Source: Monosporascus cannonballus (Eukaryota > Ascomycota > Sordariomycetes > Xylariales). From it: 64,000 nt of DNA. Both the position numbers and the translations under genes were made by a program. Numbering within the stretch: the stretch's first letter is position 1; the number at the start of each line of letters is the position of its first letter. The stretch is from positions 86,639-150,638 of the forward strand of contig QJNS01000189.1 in assembly GCA_004154925.1 (NCBI GenBank), given 5' to 3'. Positions 47,052 through 57,460 of this stretch are shown here, piece after piece. The notes below the pieces were generated by a model. The model was given only the letters and a program-made list of their open reading frames with translations. It was not told the DNA's origin and ran no database searches.

Positions 47052-47484
47052 ATTTTCTAGACCGTCACCGAGCATCCAGGATGACGTGGAGAGAATCCAA
47101 CCGGGTGGGTCACCACTTCCATAGGTGGCCCGGATACCTCAGTCGACTCCCATGTAAGACCGCCACCAATAAGAAACGTACGATTTCATCGGGACACGTC
47201 TATGGTTCGATTAAAGACGAGGACTTTATATCGGGGGCCTGGATCAGGGGGCTGCATAGCGTTAATTTAGAGTATAATGCCAACCGCCCCAGGAGGTTAT
47301 TTAGACTCTTGCTTCGGAAATCGGAACGGGACGGGGTGGACCTCGATGCAGCACGCAGCCGAAGAAACGGACCTTATTATTTGCCGCCCAAAATTGTTAT
47401 TCCGCCCTCTGCAGCCGTGGATCCAATAATATGCACGTGTTTCTTCAGCTCTCCGCACGTCGTCCAATTGGGAGAAAATGCTAA

Positions 47485-47658
47485 CAAGGTCTGATGCTTG
47501 GCAAGAACCTTGATGGCAGTATCGTGATCCGGCCCCTCGGATCCGTCCAACATACCCGGTTAACCTTCCCATAACGGATAACCGCGCGGGTTAAGCTACT
47601 GCGTAATGCACGTCTCCGATTATAATCCTGGCTCGAGTTCCTTGGGGCCTGTACCTTG
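47485..47658. promoter_or_regulatory. three CAAGGT motifs upstream of the Cys/His-repeat gene
   Basis: CAAGGT occurs at 47485-47490 (+), 47507-47512 (-) and 47653-47658 (-), all within 325 bp before the ATG at 47809. CAAGGT is the core bound by ZafA, the zinc-starvation activator of Aspergillus fumigatus. Clustering ahead of a putative zinc-binding secreted protein is suggestive. A chance occurrence cannot be excluded for a 6-mer. Confidence 0.4.
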
Positions 47659-47808
47659 TTTTCGAGTCCCTTCCACCAACACGTGAACTACGGGTATAAA
47701 GAAGACGCCGTTCTGAGCGAGCCTCCCAAACGCGCACACTTGATCCCGTTCAATTCTTGCACTTTTGTCACTTCGACTTTTGACGCTTACAAAAAAGTCT
47801 CGGGCAAG

Positions 47809-48588
47809 ATGAAGACCTTCGGCCCCGCCTTCGCTGCTCTGCTGGCCGCCGCCCTCGCCGCGGCGCAGTCTCTCCCTCCCTCTCCCACCGCATCTGTTGG
47901 TTGCGAGCCCCATGTGAGTATCTAGTAATCGCCCGCACAACATGCCATTTTGCTAATCACGAAATCCGCAGGGAGATCACTGGTAAGCCGCATTTGTGCT
48001 ACGAACATGGGACAGACTCGTTCTAATGATTCTCCTCCGCAGGCACTGCGACGGTCCCGCAAGCGTCACGGCTGTGGACACGGTCACCAGCACTTCGGTC
48101 GTCGCCACCGCCAGCGACCGGCACGACCACGAGGAGGGCACGGAATCCCTAGCTCCGAGCCCGACCGAGTCTGTCGGCTGCGAGCCCCACGGTGATCACT
48201 GGTAAGACGTTTTTGTCTCGGCGGCCTGCCGGCATCGGAGGCGCGTGGAATCCGACGCTGAGCTGATAATAGGCACTGCGAGGGACCGGCCTCCGCGACC
48301 ACGGATGCCCCGGCCGCCTCGACCACCCCCGACCATGACGACGAAGACCACGATCACGCCTCGGGTACGGGCAGCCTGGCTCCGAGCCCCACCGAGTCGG
48401 TCGGCTGCGAGCCCCACGGCGACCACTGGCACTGCGACGGCCCTGCCGAGACGGCTACCGAATCCGACGAACCGTCTCCTTCCCCGACGGACGATGCCCC
48501 GGTCGAGACGGCTGCTGCGGGAGAGCTCGTCCTGAACAAGGCCGCGCTTGCGGGAGGTCTGCTCGCTGCGATTCGCCTTGCCCTGTAG
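47809..48588 (+). CDS. secreted Cys/His-repeat protein, putative zinc-capture protein
   Basis: Four exons (47809-47913, 47972-47982, 48043-48201, 48273-48588) encode 196 residues. Residues 1-19 form a signal peptide ending AAA. The mature protein contains three copies of SVGCEPHGDHWHC followed by D/E-GPA (Cys pairs 32/41, 85/94, 137/146; C-x2-H-x5-C). They are joined by Ser/Thr/Pro linkers with acidic His clusters (DRHDHEE, DHDDEDHDH). The C-terminus is a hydrophobic tail (ALAGGLLAAIRLAL) after a small-residue site, as in GPI-anchored proteins. Cys and His ligands point to zinc or copper binding. The next gene is a ZIP transporter with the same motif type, so extracellular zinc capture is the favoured role. 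Exon 2 is only 11 nt (GDH plus part of W). Introns 2 and 3 are phase 2 in the same Trp codon of repeats 1 and 2. Repeat 3 has no intron. Confidence 0.78.
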
Positions 48589-49667
48589 AGCCGCACGAGC
48601 GAGCACGAGGACGGAAATGGACTTGTTACATGTACCAATAGATTAGTCGCGCCGGTAAATTGCGTTGCTCTGCCGCCGTATACGAACCAACCTCGCAGTT
48701 ATTCTCATAGACGAAAGGAATTCTAATGATTCTAGAAATCGGACCGTTCCGCTTCTCACGGTCACGCAGGACGAAGCTTGCATCGAACCATGACTCGTAA
48801 GCCGGCTGCGCATGTAGTTTGATAGGGAGCCTCACCAGTTGAAGGTGTTACACGTCCTCTCCGCTAGCACATGTTCCTCTTACATCAGGTGTCCCGTCTG
48901 GTGCTTTTGCCCTAGTGACTCGTACATCGGCTACACGGCGTGGGTAAGACAGCCTCACCAGCTGAAGGGCTTAGTCTCTCTTCCGGCCACCTACCCAGTA
49001 CCTGCTTTCACCCTCCGTATTCCAAAAATCCCATCCACAGAGGGGGGCCCCGGGTCGGTTCAGTCGGCGTCTTCGATGCAATGCAGGACGCAATCACCCC
49101 TTATGGGCAAGTCCATCAAGGTGTCCAATGAGGCGATTTTGCCCATTAGCTATGAAAACTCTGCAGGGACGGGCCTCAGGCTCGGGGGTACTTTCGCGTA
49201 AATGGATCCGCCAAGAATCTGACGGCGATATTGGTGGGATTGGTGGATCGGAAAGGCCGCTGCCAAGTACAAAAGAGAGAACCTTGAGGGCCAAAGTGGG
49301 AAACAGGGAACGAAATTGGTCGAAACCCCCACGACCTCGAGGAGGAACAACGGGCAGCAGGCAACGGGCGAATTGCCTACCTGGGTACTTGCGGTAATCG
49401 ATTGACAACCTCTCTGGCCGTACAGCCAGCCTCCTTGCCGATTATTAGTAGGGACGGAGATCATCATCTGCATCTCGCTCTCTCCCCGTGAGGCTCGCCG
49501 TTCGGCCTCGAGCTCTCGTTTATCTTCGCCTCGAGTCATCGCCACCTATCCTACACCCAGGGAAGCCCATTTGGCGTGCCATCTCGCGTTCAAGACTAAC
49601 GCGATACATGCCACCGCCTCTTCCAACCTCCGAAGTACAAGGAAAAGACGAGCCCCGGAGATTCACC
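48589..49667. promoter_or_regulatory. intergenic/promoter region of the ZIP gene with two CAAGGT motifs
   Basis: Contains CAAGGT at 49117-49122 (+) and ACCTTG at 49281-49286. The latter lies in ACCTTGAGGGC, which partly resembles the yeast Zap1 site ACCTTNAAGGT. A short direct duplication of AGCCTCACCAGYTGAAGG occurs at about 48829 and 48953. No gene is supported. The ATG at 49668 is in the strong context CACCATGG. Confidence 0.4.
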
Positions 49668-51518
49668 ATGGTTCGTGATCGGGGTGCCCCGGTCGCCCTG
49701 CTGCTGGCGGCCTGCCTCGCCTGCCAGCTCTTCCTGGGCGTATCGGCATACTTTACTGCCCCCAGGGAGAGACGAGAGGCCATCGCCACCGCGCCGCCGA
49801 CTGTCACGGCTCTCGCGGCGACGGAGAAGTTTACGGCCGTTTCGGAATGCCACCTTCACCACCAAACTGAGGCGTGAGTCCCCATCAGGCAATCCCTTCG
49901 CATGGCGCTTACCCGGCTTCAGGTGGTGCATGTTCGGCAGCTCCGAGTACCAGGTCATAGTCCCCCCCACGCTCACAAGCGACCTGCCGCCCGCTTTCAC
50001 GGAGTGCCACCCTCATGGCGATACGGCGTGAGTCCGCCCCTAGTTTTTTTTTCTCGCTCCCTTGCGGGGCTTCGTACGGGGGCGGGGCTGATCCGTCATC
50101 TAGTTACTGTGTCGCGCCCGACGGCTCGGATGTCGAGATCGTTGGCTACGAGGTCCAGAGCGACGATGCCGAGGGAGCGGACCCGCACGGCGAAGACGGC
50201 CACGACCAGCCGGCCGAAGAGGGCCAGAACTGCCACTTCCACGCCGGCGTTGAGTATGTTGTCCCCCTTAAAAAAAAATTTTTTTTTTCACGGGCACTGC
50301 AGGTGACTAAGACGTGAATAGGCACTGCGTCGGACCGTCCAGTGAGGAGAGCACCGCGGCCAGCTGCGAGAAGCGGGACCGAGACTACAACATCGGCCTC
50401 CGAGTGGGGCTGCTATTCGTGATGTTGGCGGCGGGTCTCGTCGGTAAGTCGCACAGAGGAGCCCCGACCCTGGAATCGTGCCTCGGCTGACGAGGGGATC
50501 AGGATCCGTCAGCCCGATATTCCTCGCCATGGCGTTGCCGCCTAAATTCGGCGCGGTCTTCAGCATCGTCAAGCAGTTCGGAACCGGCGTGATCATTTCC
50601 ACGGCGTTCGTGCATGTGAGGATAGGCTTTATCCAGTCTCGGATCCGTCGTAGCTGCACCGCTAACCCCTCCCGCGACATAGCTGTACACCCACGCCACC
50701 CTGATGTTGACCAATGATTGCCTTGGCGAGTTGAAGTACGAATCCACGACTTCCGCGATCGTCATGGCGGGGCTGTTCGTGTCTTTCCTCATCGAATACA
50801 TCAGCCACCGGGTCGCCAGGCACTTCTGGGGATCGTCGGACAACGACGCCATGTCCGTCCTGATCCTCGAAGCCGGAATCATCTTCCACTCTATCTGTCA
50901 GCCGACCCCGTTCCCCCGACCCCCTCCCCGGCCGAGCGCCCTCGCGCGTGCATCCTTTCCCGTTAGGCTAACCATGTCGCAGTGATCGGCATCACGGTCG
51001 TCGTGGCGGGAGACGGCTACTTCGTGACCCTGTTCGTCGTCATCATCTTCCACCAGATGTTCGAGGGAATCGCCCTCGGCACCCGCATCGCAGCCATGGG
51101 CGGCCCCACGCGAAGCGGCAGCCCCGGCGACAAACCCCACAGCCATGGGCTCGGAGGACACGCCTCCGCAGGCGCGACCCCGAACGGCGCCGCCAACCCG
51201 GGCTGGAAGACCCCGTCCCTGCTTGCGAAGCTCCTCATGGCGGTCGCCTTCGCGATCACCACGCCGGTCGGAATGGCCATCGGTATCGGGGTGCTCGACA
51301 CGTTCAACGGCAACGACCCCACGACCCTCTGGGCCCTCGGAACCCTGGACGCGCTCTCCGCGGGCATCCTCGTCTGGGTCGGCGTCGTGGAGATGTGGGC
51401 GGGCGACTGGATATTCGGCGGCGAGATGACGCATTCGTCGCCCTTGGTCACCGCCCTCGCGCTTTTCGGACTCGTCGCCGGCATGGCGCTGATGAGCTTC
51501 CTGGGCAAGTGGGCATAA
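49668..51518 (+). CDS. ZIP-family zinc transporter with Cys/His motifs in its N-terminus
   Basis: Seven exons (49668-49873, 49923-50027, 50104-50253, 50322-50443, 50503-50615, 50683-50896, 50983-51518) encode 481 residues. A signal-like hydrophobic start (about 8-27) is followed by an extracellular domain with CHLHHQTEAWC (61-71), CHPHGDTAYC (97-106) and CHFHAGVEHC (147-156). TM helices begin at about 177. ZIP metal-site motifs are GIIFHSILIG (TM4, His301) and IIFHQMFEGIALG (TM5, His327 and Glu331). This identifies a Zrt/Irt-type importer moving Zn(II) into the cytosol. The usual long His-rich loop between TM3 and TM4 is short here. A His cluster (HSHGLGGH, 356-363) lies instead in a long TM5-TM6 loop. 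Introns 1-3 are phase 2 and cut each motif two codons before its last Cys, as in the neighbouring secreted protein gene. Confidence 0.9.
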
Positions 51519-52224
51519 GGGAGGAGGAATGCTTCGTGGACGAGTGGAAGGGGAAGCACGATACTAGTACGACGAACGCTGTTTTCACGTCTGATGATAT
51601 CCCGGGGATTTTAGGTCTGCCCCACGGGCACACACCGCAGCATCTGGCTAGATGCGTCTTTGCTTTGCTCACACGTAAAAAGGCCATGGTAATTGATCAT
51701 GCGATGCCTATAGAGAAATAAATTAAGAATTCACGAAGTTTATGCCCCTCTGATCGAGCACCTGAGTCGTGAAGATCTCGCAGATGTAATGGATGTGAGC
51801 CTGCTGCCAGCATCCTAACTTTCGAATCGTGACCCCAACAAGGCAAGCTGTTTCCCCTCCTGGTAGGGTTCCTAAGGGGGCATGAATACAAGCGCGGGAA
51901 TCCTATGTAGCCATGACCAGGATCGTGACCGGGGCCTACTTTCCTTACAAGAATATCAATTTCCTGGCATGGTCCTCCGAAGACATCCAACGGGTCGAAG
52001 CCTCGCACGGGCGTCAGGGCTAGGCCCCGGGGTTTGGACGAGGTGGCGTCCTCATTAGAGAAGGCCCAGAGCACGCGACGCTCCCGCGGGATCGAGTTTG
52101 CGATTCGCTCTCTTCGCAGCCAGCCGACGCGTACAGTGGCGGTTGTTGACCTCACAAACAATTCACTGGCCCTCCCTATTTCCCGCTCCCTATAATACAC
52201 CCTAAATGGCAAGCCGCCGCCGCA
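51519..52224. other. convergent intergenic region
   Basis: Between the 3' ends of the ZIP gene and the rhodopsin-like gene. The minus-strand frame at 51697-52212 has no recognisable domain and I do not call it a gene. Confidence 0.5.
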
Positions 52225-53779
52225 TCAAGCAGGGGTAGGTCGCCCTCCCGTAGGCGGCGTGCGGCCCTCCCCGTTCGGCGAATAGTAGCCCGCGTTCCAC
52301 GAGCTCGCGACCAGGTTCTCCTCGCTGCCGTCCTCCGCCGCGGGCATCGACTGCATCTCGAAAGCGCGCTCCACGAGAATGCCGCCTTGGTTCCCATCCC
52401 GCTCGTGAGGATCCTCGCCGTCCTCGTCGCGGCCCGTCGTCATCCCCGTCGCGCCCTTGCCGCCCGCCCCGCTCCGGTGGTGGGGGCGCGTGCCGCGCGA
52501 CCCGCCCGCGCCGTAGTACCCACCGCCGCCGCTCGCGCCGGTTCCGCGGGGGGTTCGGGAGCCGCTGTGGTTCAGCAGCTTCGGGATCACCTTGACGAAC
52601 ATCGCCTTGAGCTGCGGCACGGAGGCGCACGCGATCGCCAAGTTGATCTCTAGGCCGGACCACAACGCGATGTCTACTCCTTGGACTAAAAGACAAGTCA
52701 ATCCCTCGATTCGCGGCATCCTCGGCAGCGCGGGGCGAGACATACCGGGTTGCTGATCGAGCGGCGCCGAGTTGTTGACGAACAGCGAGCGCAGCCGGAT
52801 GATGGCGATGATGCAGGCACTAGAAAAAGATCGTCAGCCCGGCTTCGGATCGCGCTGCCACCGAGCGCCCGTCGTCGCGGTCGCTTACACGGCGCCACAG
52901 GCGAATACGCCGACGAGGATGTGCTTGGCGCGCCGGCTGATGTTGAGCCGGCGCAGGAACGGGTAGGGGATGCAGAGCAGGACGAAGTCGTTGACGATGT
53001 TGACGCCCGCGATCCCGTAGTGCAGGTTCGACCGGTTCAGGCAGCCGCCCGGTATCGCGTCGTCCCAGTACTTGGCGACGGGGACGCAGGTGAGGACGCT
53101 CGAGCCCAGGCAGAAGGCGGCGTAGCAGCCGAGGTAGATCAGCAGCCCGCCGAAGAGCCTCCTGGCGGCCTCGGTCTCGAATATCCGCTTGTACTGCGTG
53201 AGGATGGAGAACTTGACGGCGAGCTGCGTGCTTCGCGGAGGCGGCGCGATCAGTGGCCGTCCATACCTATCAAAGCGGTTCGTGCCGGCGCCGGGCGACG
53301 GCGCCCTGAACTTTACGAGAGATGCTTACAAGTTATATGCGACGACCGTCGCATAAAGAGAGATCAGAAAACCTTCGAGGGCTTCGGGGATTACGGCGTT
53401 GCCGAGGCCGAATCGTATCTCTGTTGCCGTCAACATTACCACGCCGAGCAATTGGACCCGTGCTCGCTACTCACGCTGGAATACGGCCGTAAGGTAGATG
53501 ATAGACCCGACCTGTGACGATCAGCAAGAGTTCGCGGGGTCGAAATCCATCGTCGTCCCGAAGCCGGGCTCCTGCTCGAGAGAGCGGGCGACAACTCACC
53601 ATGGCCGCAACCATGAGGCAATCGTCCGCGCCCACGTTCCTCACCAGCACTATTCGGGTGAACAGCCTGAGACAGACGATCAAGAAGGCGAGGGCCGTGA
53701 AGAAGAACAGCGTAGCCACCATCGGGTGGTTCCTCTCCACGACCGGCTGGCCTCCGACATACCAAAGCCCGTCGCCCAT
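52225..53779 (-). CDS. rhodopsin-like fungal integral membrane protein (PTH11/SAT4-like)
   Basis: Six exons (53600-53779, 53475-53511, 53330-53420, 52889-53230, 52746-52819, 52225-52685) encode 394 residues. Introns have GT..AG ends and lengths 88, 54, 99, 69 and 60 nt, all consistent in phase. The core carries family hallmarks: RLFTRI, GADDCLMVAAM, then SIIYLTAVFQ, then LAVKFSILTQYKRIF, an ANLHYGI-like segment (NRSNLHYGIAGVNIVNDFVL), KHILVGVFACGA and VDIALWSGLEINLAIACASVP. These match the fungal seven-TM rhodopsin-domain family. It has no CFEM cysteine domain. The tail after the last helix is long, Gly/Arg-rich and cytosolic. A signalling or receptor-like role is known for only a few relatives. 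The start at 53779 is chosen because the longer frame begins with GTG. Confidence 0.85.
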
Positions 53780-54810
53780 GCCGGACTTCTGCGTGGGCGC
53801 TGCCGCCACCGGCGCCGCCACGGCCTGATATACAGCGGAAAGGATGGACTAGATCACGGAGTAGCCGGTGGGCAACAAGGACATAGCCGTCGGTACATGG
53901 GCCTCGAAGATTACGTAGAAGGCTGGAAGACCTCCAGGCCCCGCCACCTGCCGAAGCTGCCTATTATAATACAGCCTCTCGCAAACGGTAATTTGGTCGA
54001 TTCGACGTGTTGGGAGGTAGGCAAGGGGGTATCGCTTGCGACATTCCGCGCCGCCTCCCTGCACTGAAAGGTGACCGATCACACCCGCCCAATGGACCTC
54101 TTTCGCCACCTTTGCCTACCGATACGTTTCGTCGCGGGTTAGCCATCAATGCACGGCCAGTGTCCCATTCTCGGACATGGTCAAATACCGCTCCCATACT
54201 CCGGAGCCAATCGACGGGATGTCTGTGTCTTCTTCTTGGACGGTGTCTCATTGCGAATCAATGACCGGGTTATCTCTAATGATTCTAAGGTACGTCCTCC
54301 GGGAATCCTGACGTGCATGGGTCCACCCAGGGGTTGCAGATCCGGGGAAATGGGGGTCGCTTATACCCGAATGGTGAAGAATCAGCAGCCGTATCAGGCA
54401 ACCGAGTTAAGGGACGGGTCCGAACCAGCGCTCTGAGTGGGCAGGGGGCGTGGTCGAGGGGCCAGGGAGAGATCCTCCATCGGCCGAGCCGACCAGGGTC
54501 AGTAATAAGCTGCCCATGTAGGCAGTCCTGGCCACGGATGTTGGCCCGATGTGCTATCCCTAGCGTTTCTCTTGAGGTGTTGGGACGCATTTTAGTTGGC
54601 TCGCTATGTCGGTAGTCGTATATTTGAGGATCTCGGCCACGGCGCCAGAGTGCAGTAAGTGCATTGACTACACGATATATGATACGTCTGCCCAAGGCGG
54701 TTCCTCGGTGAGTTGATAGCAATTGCTAATTAGCAGAAACGGTGCGCTAGTTAAACAGACACTCGAAAGAGTTCTTCATGCGATCCCCGGGGGGGGGGGG
54801 GGGGGGGGGC

Positions 54811-54860
<50 letters not shown>

Positions 54861-55572
54861 CCCCCCCCCCCCCCCCCCCGCGCGGGGCGCACTTGCATCT
54901 GCGAAGCCGACCAGCGCCATCATTCATTCGCTGGAGATGGAGGGAACCGTTTCTGGGATCCTGACAAGCAACGGCAGAGGTACCGGTAGCCTCCCGCATA
55001 TGATGAAAGGAAACGGTCTCTTGGCGCATGGAACGTTAAGGTACGGCCCGAAACCCTGCCCGGGCAATCTGACAAAACAGAACCCCTGGTTGTCCATCCA
55101 GGCGATACGATTGGGCCAGAGATTGAGCCCGCCCGTGTTGGACCATGGTTAATCCTACTTTTACCTCTTGGCCATTTTCCCCGATCTCCACAACCCGCCA
55201 TGGCAGCCCCGCCATGGCAGCCCCGGCATAGAAGCCCCACTCGAACGCCCCTAACTAACCGTTCCTACGTGGGGAAAGGATTCTCAAACTTCAAAGCTAT
55301 CATAGGTCCTTCGTGGTGTCGCCGTTAGACTCGGTGGCTTGTGGTAGCTTGGTGATTCTTTTGGCTGGGGGAGGCACGCGGTAGGATCCCGATGCCTTCC
55401 AGCGACCCCTATACACGGAGACGGAGGATACTAGACAGTGAACCAAAATTTACAGAACGATGAAACCTAAACTCATCCGCTCAGCGGCTAGAGGGGGTAA
55501 TCTTAGCCGCGGCTGTCACATTTCATATCAGATTTCTACCAGCCTGTAACTAAGACATCTAAGCATACTCGG
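53780..55572. other. intergenic, contains a G/C homopolymer tract
   Basis: No supported gene. ORFs at 54285-55152 cross the homopolymer tract at 54789-54879 and are artefacts of it. Confidence 0.55.
54789..54879. repeat. poly-G/poly-C tract
   Basis: A run of 21 G (54789-54809) is followed by CA, 48 C (54812-54859), one G, and 19 C (54861-54879). The opposed G and C runs could pair as a hairpin. They may also be a sequencing or gap-filling artefact. Confidence 0.85.
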
Positions 55573-57460
55573 CTACGCATCGTATAGTTCTGACCTCTCC
55601 TCCACCGGAGCGTCAATGCGGTTATTAAACTCTCCCCGCGGGTCAAAGAGCAGGGCGGAAACTAGGGACGCCGTCAACAGTCGTCGGATATGACAAATGA
55701 CGGAGAAGAAAACCTACCAATAGTGGCCAGAGCAACAAAACACGCGGCGGCCGTCCAGACGTGTTGGAAACCCTGGACGTAAGTGTTCAGCATCGCGACA
55801 GTGCCGGCTTTGGCAACCTCCGGGGTCACCCCCGGTATGGAGGCAAGGGCGCTACTGTCGTGACCAGTAAGCGCCACGATGAAATCTCCTAGGTCGTCCG
55901 GAGGGAGGCCCGCGGGGATGACCGCGGTCGCGATATTGTCACCCATCCGACTCATCGCATCATTGAACAGCGCGTTGTCTAAAAAGTCTTAGATGCTTAC
56001 TAGGCAGGCCCTGCGCGAAAACTTACAGATCGCTATTCCGATGGTGCCTCCCAGCGACCTGACGCTGATAATGAGGCCGCTGGCGACGGCGATCAACTGT
56101 GGAGGCGTGGACAGCTGAGCCACGGTGACCAGGGTGGTCAGGGTCATCCCCAGAGCAAGGCCCAGCAGGACGGGGTATCCCCAAACCGGCGTGTCCGTCT
56201 CCAGGTTGCTCGTCGCCATGCACGCGAAGAACGCCACGAAGATGGCGAAGGCGAGGACGGTAGCCCACCGGACCTTCTTGAATACGGCGCAGTACCAGCC
56301 GGTGAGGACGGCCCCGACCGAGGCGGAGACGAGCATGATGCTGTACCGCGTACCGACCAGGACGGCGTCGGTCTCGTACAGGATGCCGACCTGGAACGCG
56401 AAATAGTTGTTGGCGGCGAAGAACGCGATCCCCTCGGCGAAGACGCAAAACAGAGAGATGGAGAAGTTCCGGTTTCCGGTGAAGAGGCCGTGGTGGAACA
56501 TGCCATCCTTCTTGAAGAGCGTCTCGTACGCGAGGAGGACGGCGGCGAGCGCAAGCCCGACGGCGAAGGTGGCGGCGACGTGGGGGTCCCCGAATTCGAA
56601 CGGGTTCTTGAAGAAGGACAGGGCGACGCAGAAGAGCACGAGGCCCGCGGCGAGGAGGATATAACCGATCCAGTCGAGCCTGGCCAGCTTTTCGCGGTGA
56701 GTAAGCCGCCTCTGGATCTCGGTCGGCGGGGGATTGTACGCGAAGACGCACAGTATCGCGGCCAGGAAATAGATGGCCGTGGCGATGTAGAAGTACGATC
56801 GGAAGCCGTGAGACCCGGGATCGTTGGTGCGGTTCAGGGCGCCCCCGACGAGGAGGCCAAAGATCGACCCCGTGCTATTGGAGACCATATCGGCCGCCTG
56901 GCCATAGCCCCGCCACCGCCGAGGTAGGACCTCGGACGTGACCGTGTGCAGCAGCGGCTGAGCCCCAAACGCGATGCCGATCACCGTGAACCCCGAGATG
57001 CACATGCCGATGGAGCTCGCGCGGCCCACGATGATCGACCCGGCCCCGCCGAGGAGGGTAGGGGCCACGAGAAACCACTTCCGGCCCCAGTAGTCGGCGG
57101 CGTGCGAGAAGATCGGTCCGAGGACGACGGTGAGGATGGTTATGGGGCCCGTAAACCAGACAACGCTCGTCGGGGAGCCGAAGTGGGCGGCTATGGTTTG
57201 ACCTTGCTATATGGTAAGAGATCGTTAGAGCCGGTCCGAGGTTTTCTCGGCGTCTTCCGTAGGCTTACCGCACCGGCGCCGACCAAGCTCACCAGCTGGG
57301 CGAAGTAGATCAGTAGGACCGCGAAGACAGCGAGGAACGTCTTAGCATGTAGATGCGCCCTTCGTTCTAGGGCCTCGTCCGGGGCGCCGCCAGGCTCCGA
57401 GGGAGGAGATTCGCCTGCCTCCTTGGTGACGGCTTCCGAGCTCTTCTCGATTTGCGGCAT
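55573..57460 (-). CDS. MFS efflux pump, TRI12/DHA2-like
   Basis: Four exons (57269-57460, 56027-57206, 55718-55978, 55573-55661) with introns of 62, 48 and 56 nt encode 573 residues. The cytosolic N-terminus (MPQIEKSSEAVTKEAGE) precedes about 14 TM helices. MFS motif A appears as HAADYWGRKWFLV. The C-terminus SALLFDPRGEFNNRIDAPVE is characteristic of the fungal TRI12-type drug/toxin pump and siderophore transporter branch. Proton-driven export of a small molecule across the plasma membrane is the expected role. The substrate cannot be told from sequence. The last exon was found by splicing; without it the protein would end in unrelated residues. The gene is transcribed divergently from the FAD monooxygenase, 1.6 kb apart. 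Confidence 0.88.

Larger units (their letters stand above)
43248..47484. other. 4.2-kb gene-poor region with repeats
   Basis: No convincing coding frame. The ORF at 44671-44988 has protein-like stretches (FENRIVIPIPDATGGGYP) but no family match and may be a decayed gene fragment. The region carries a hairpin cluster (45045-45192), a dispersed repeat copy (45311-45503) and an 83-bp direct repeat pair (46547 and 46969). Confidence 0.55.

Noticed and set aside
54723..55152. ORFs with long Pro or Gly runs
   Set aside because: They are translations of the poly-G/poly-C tract.
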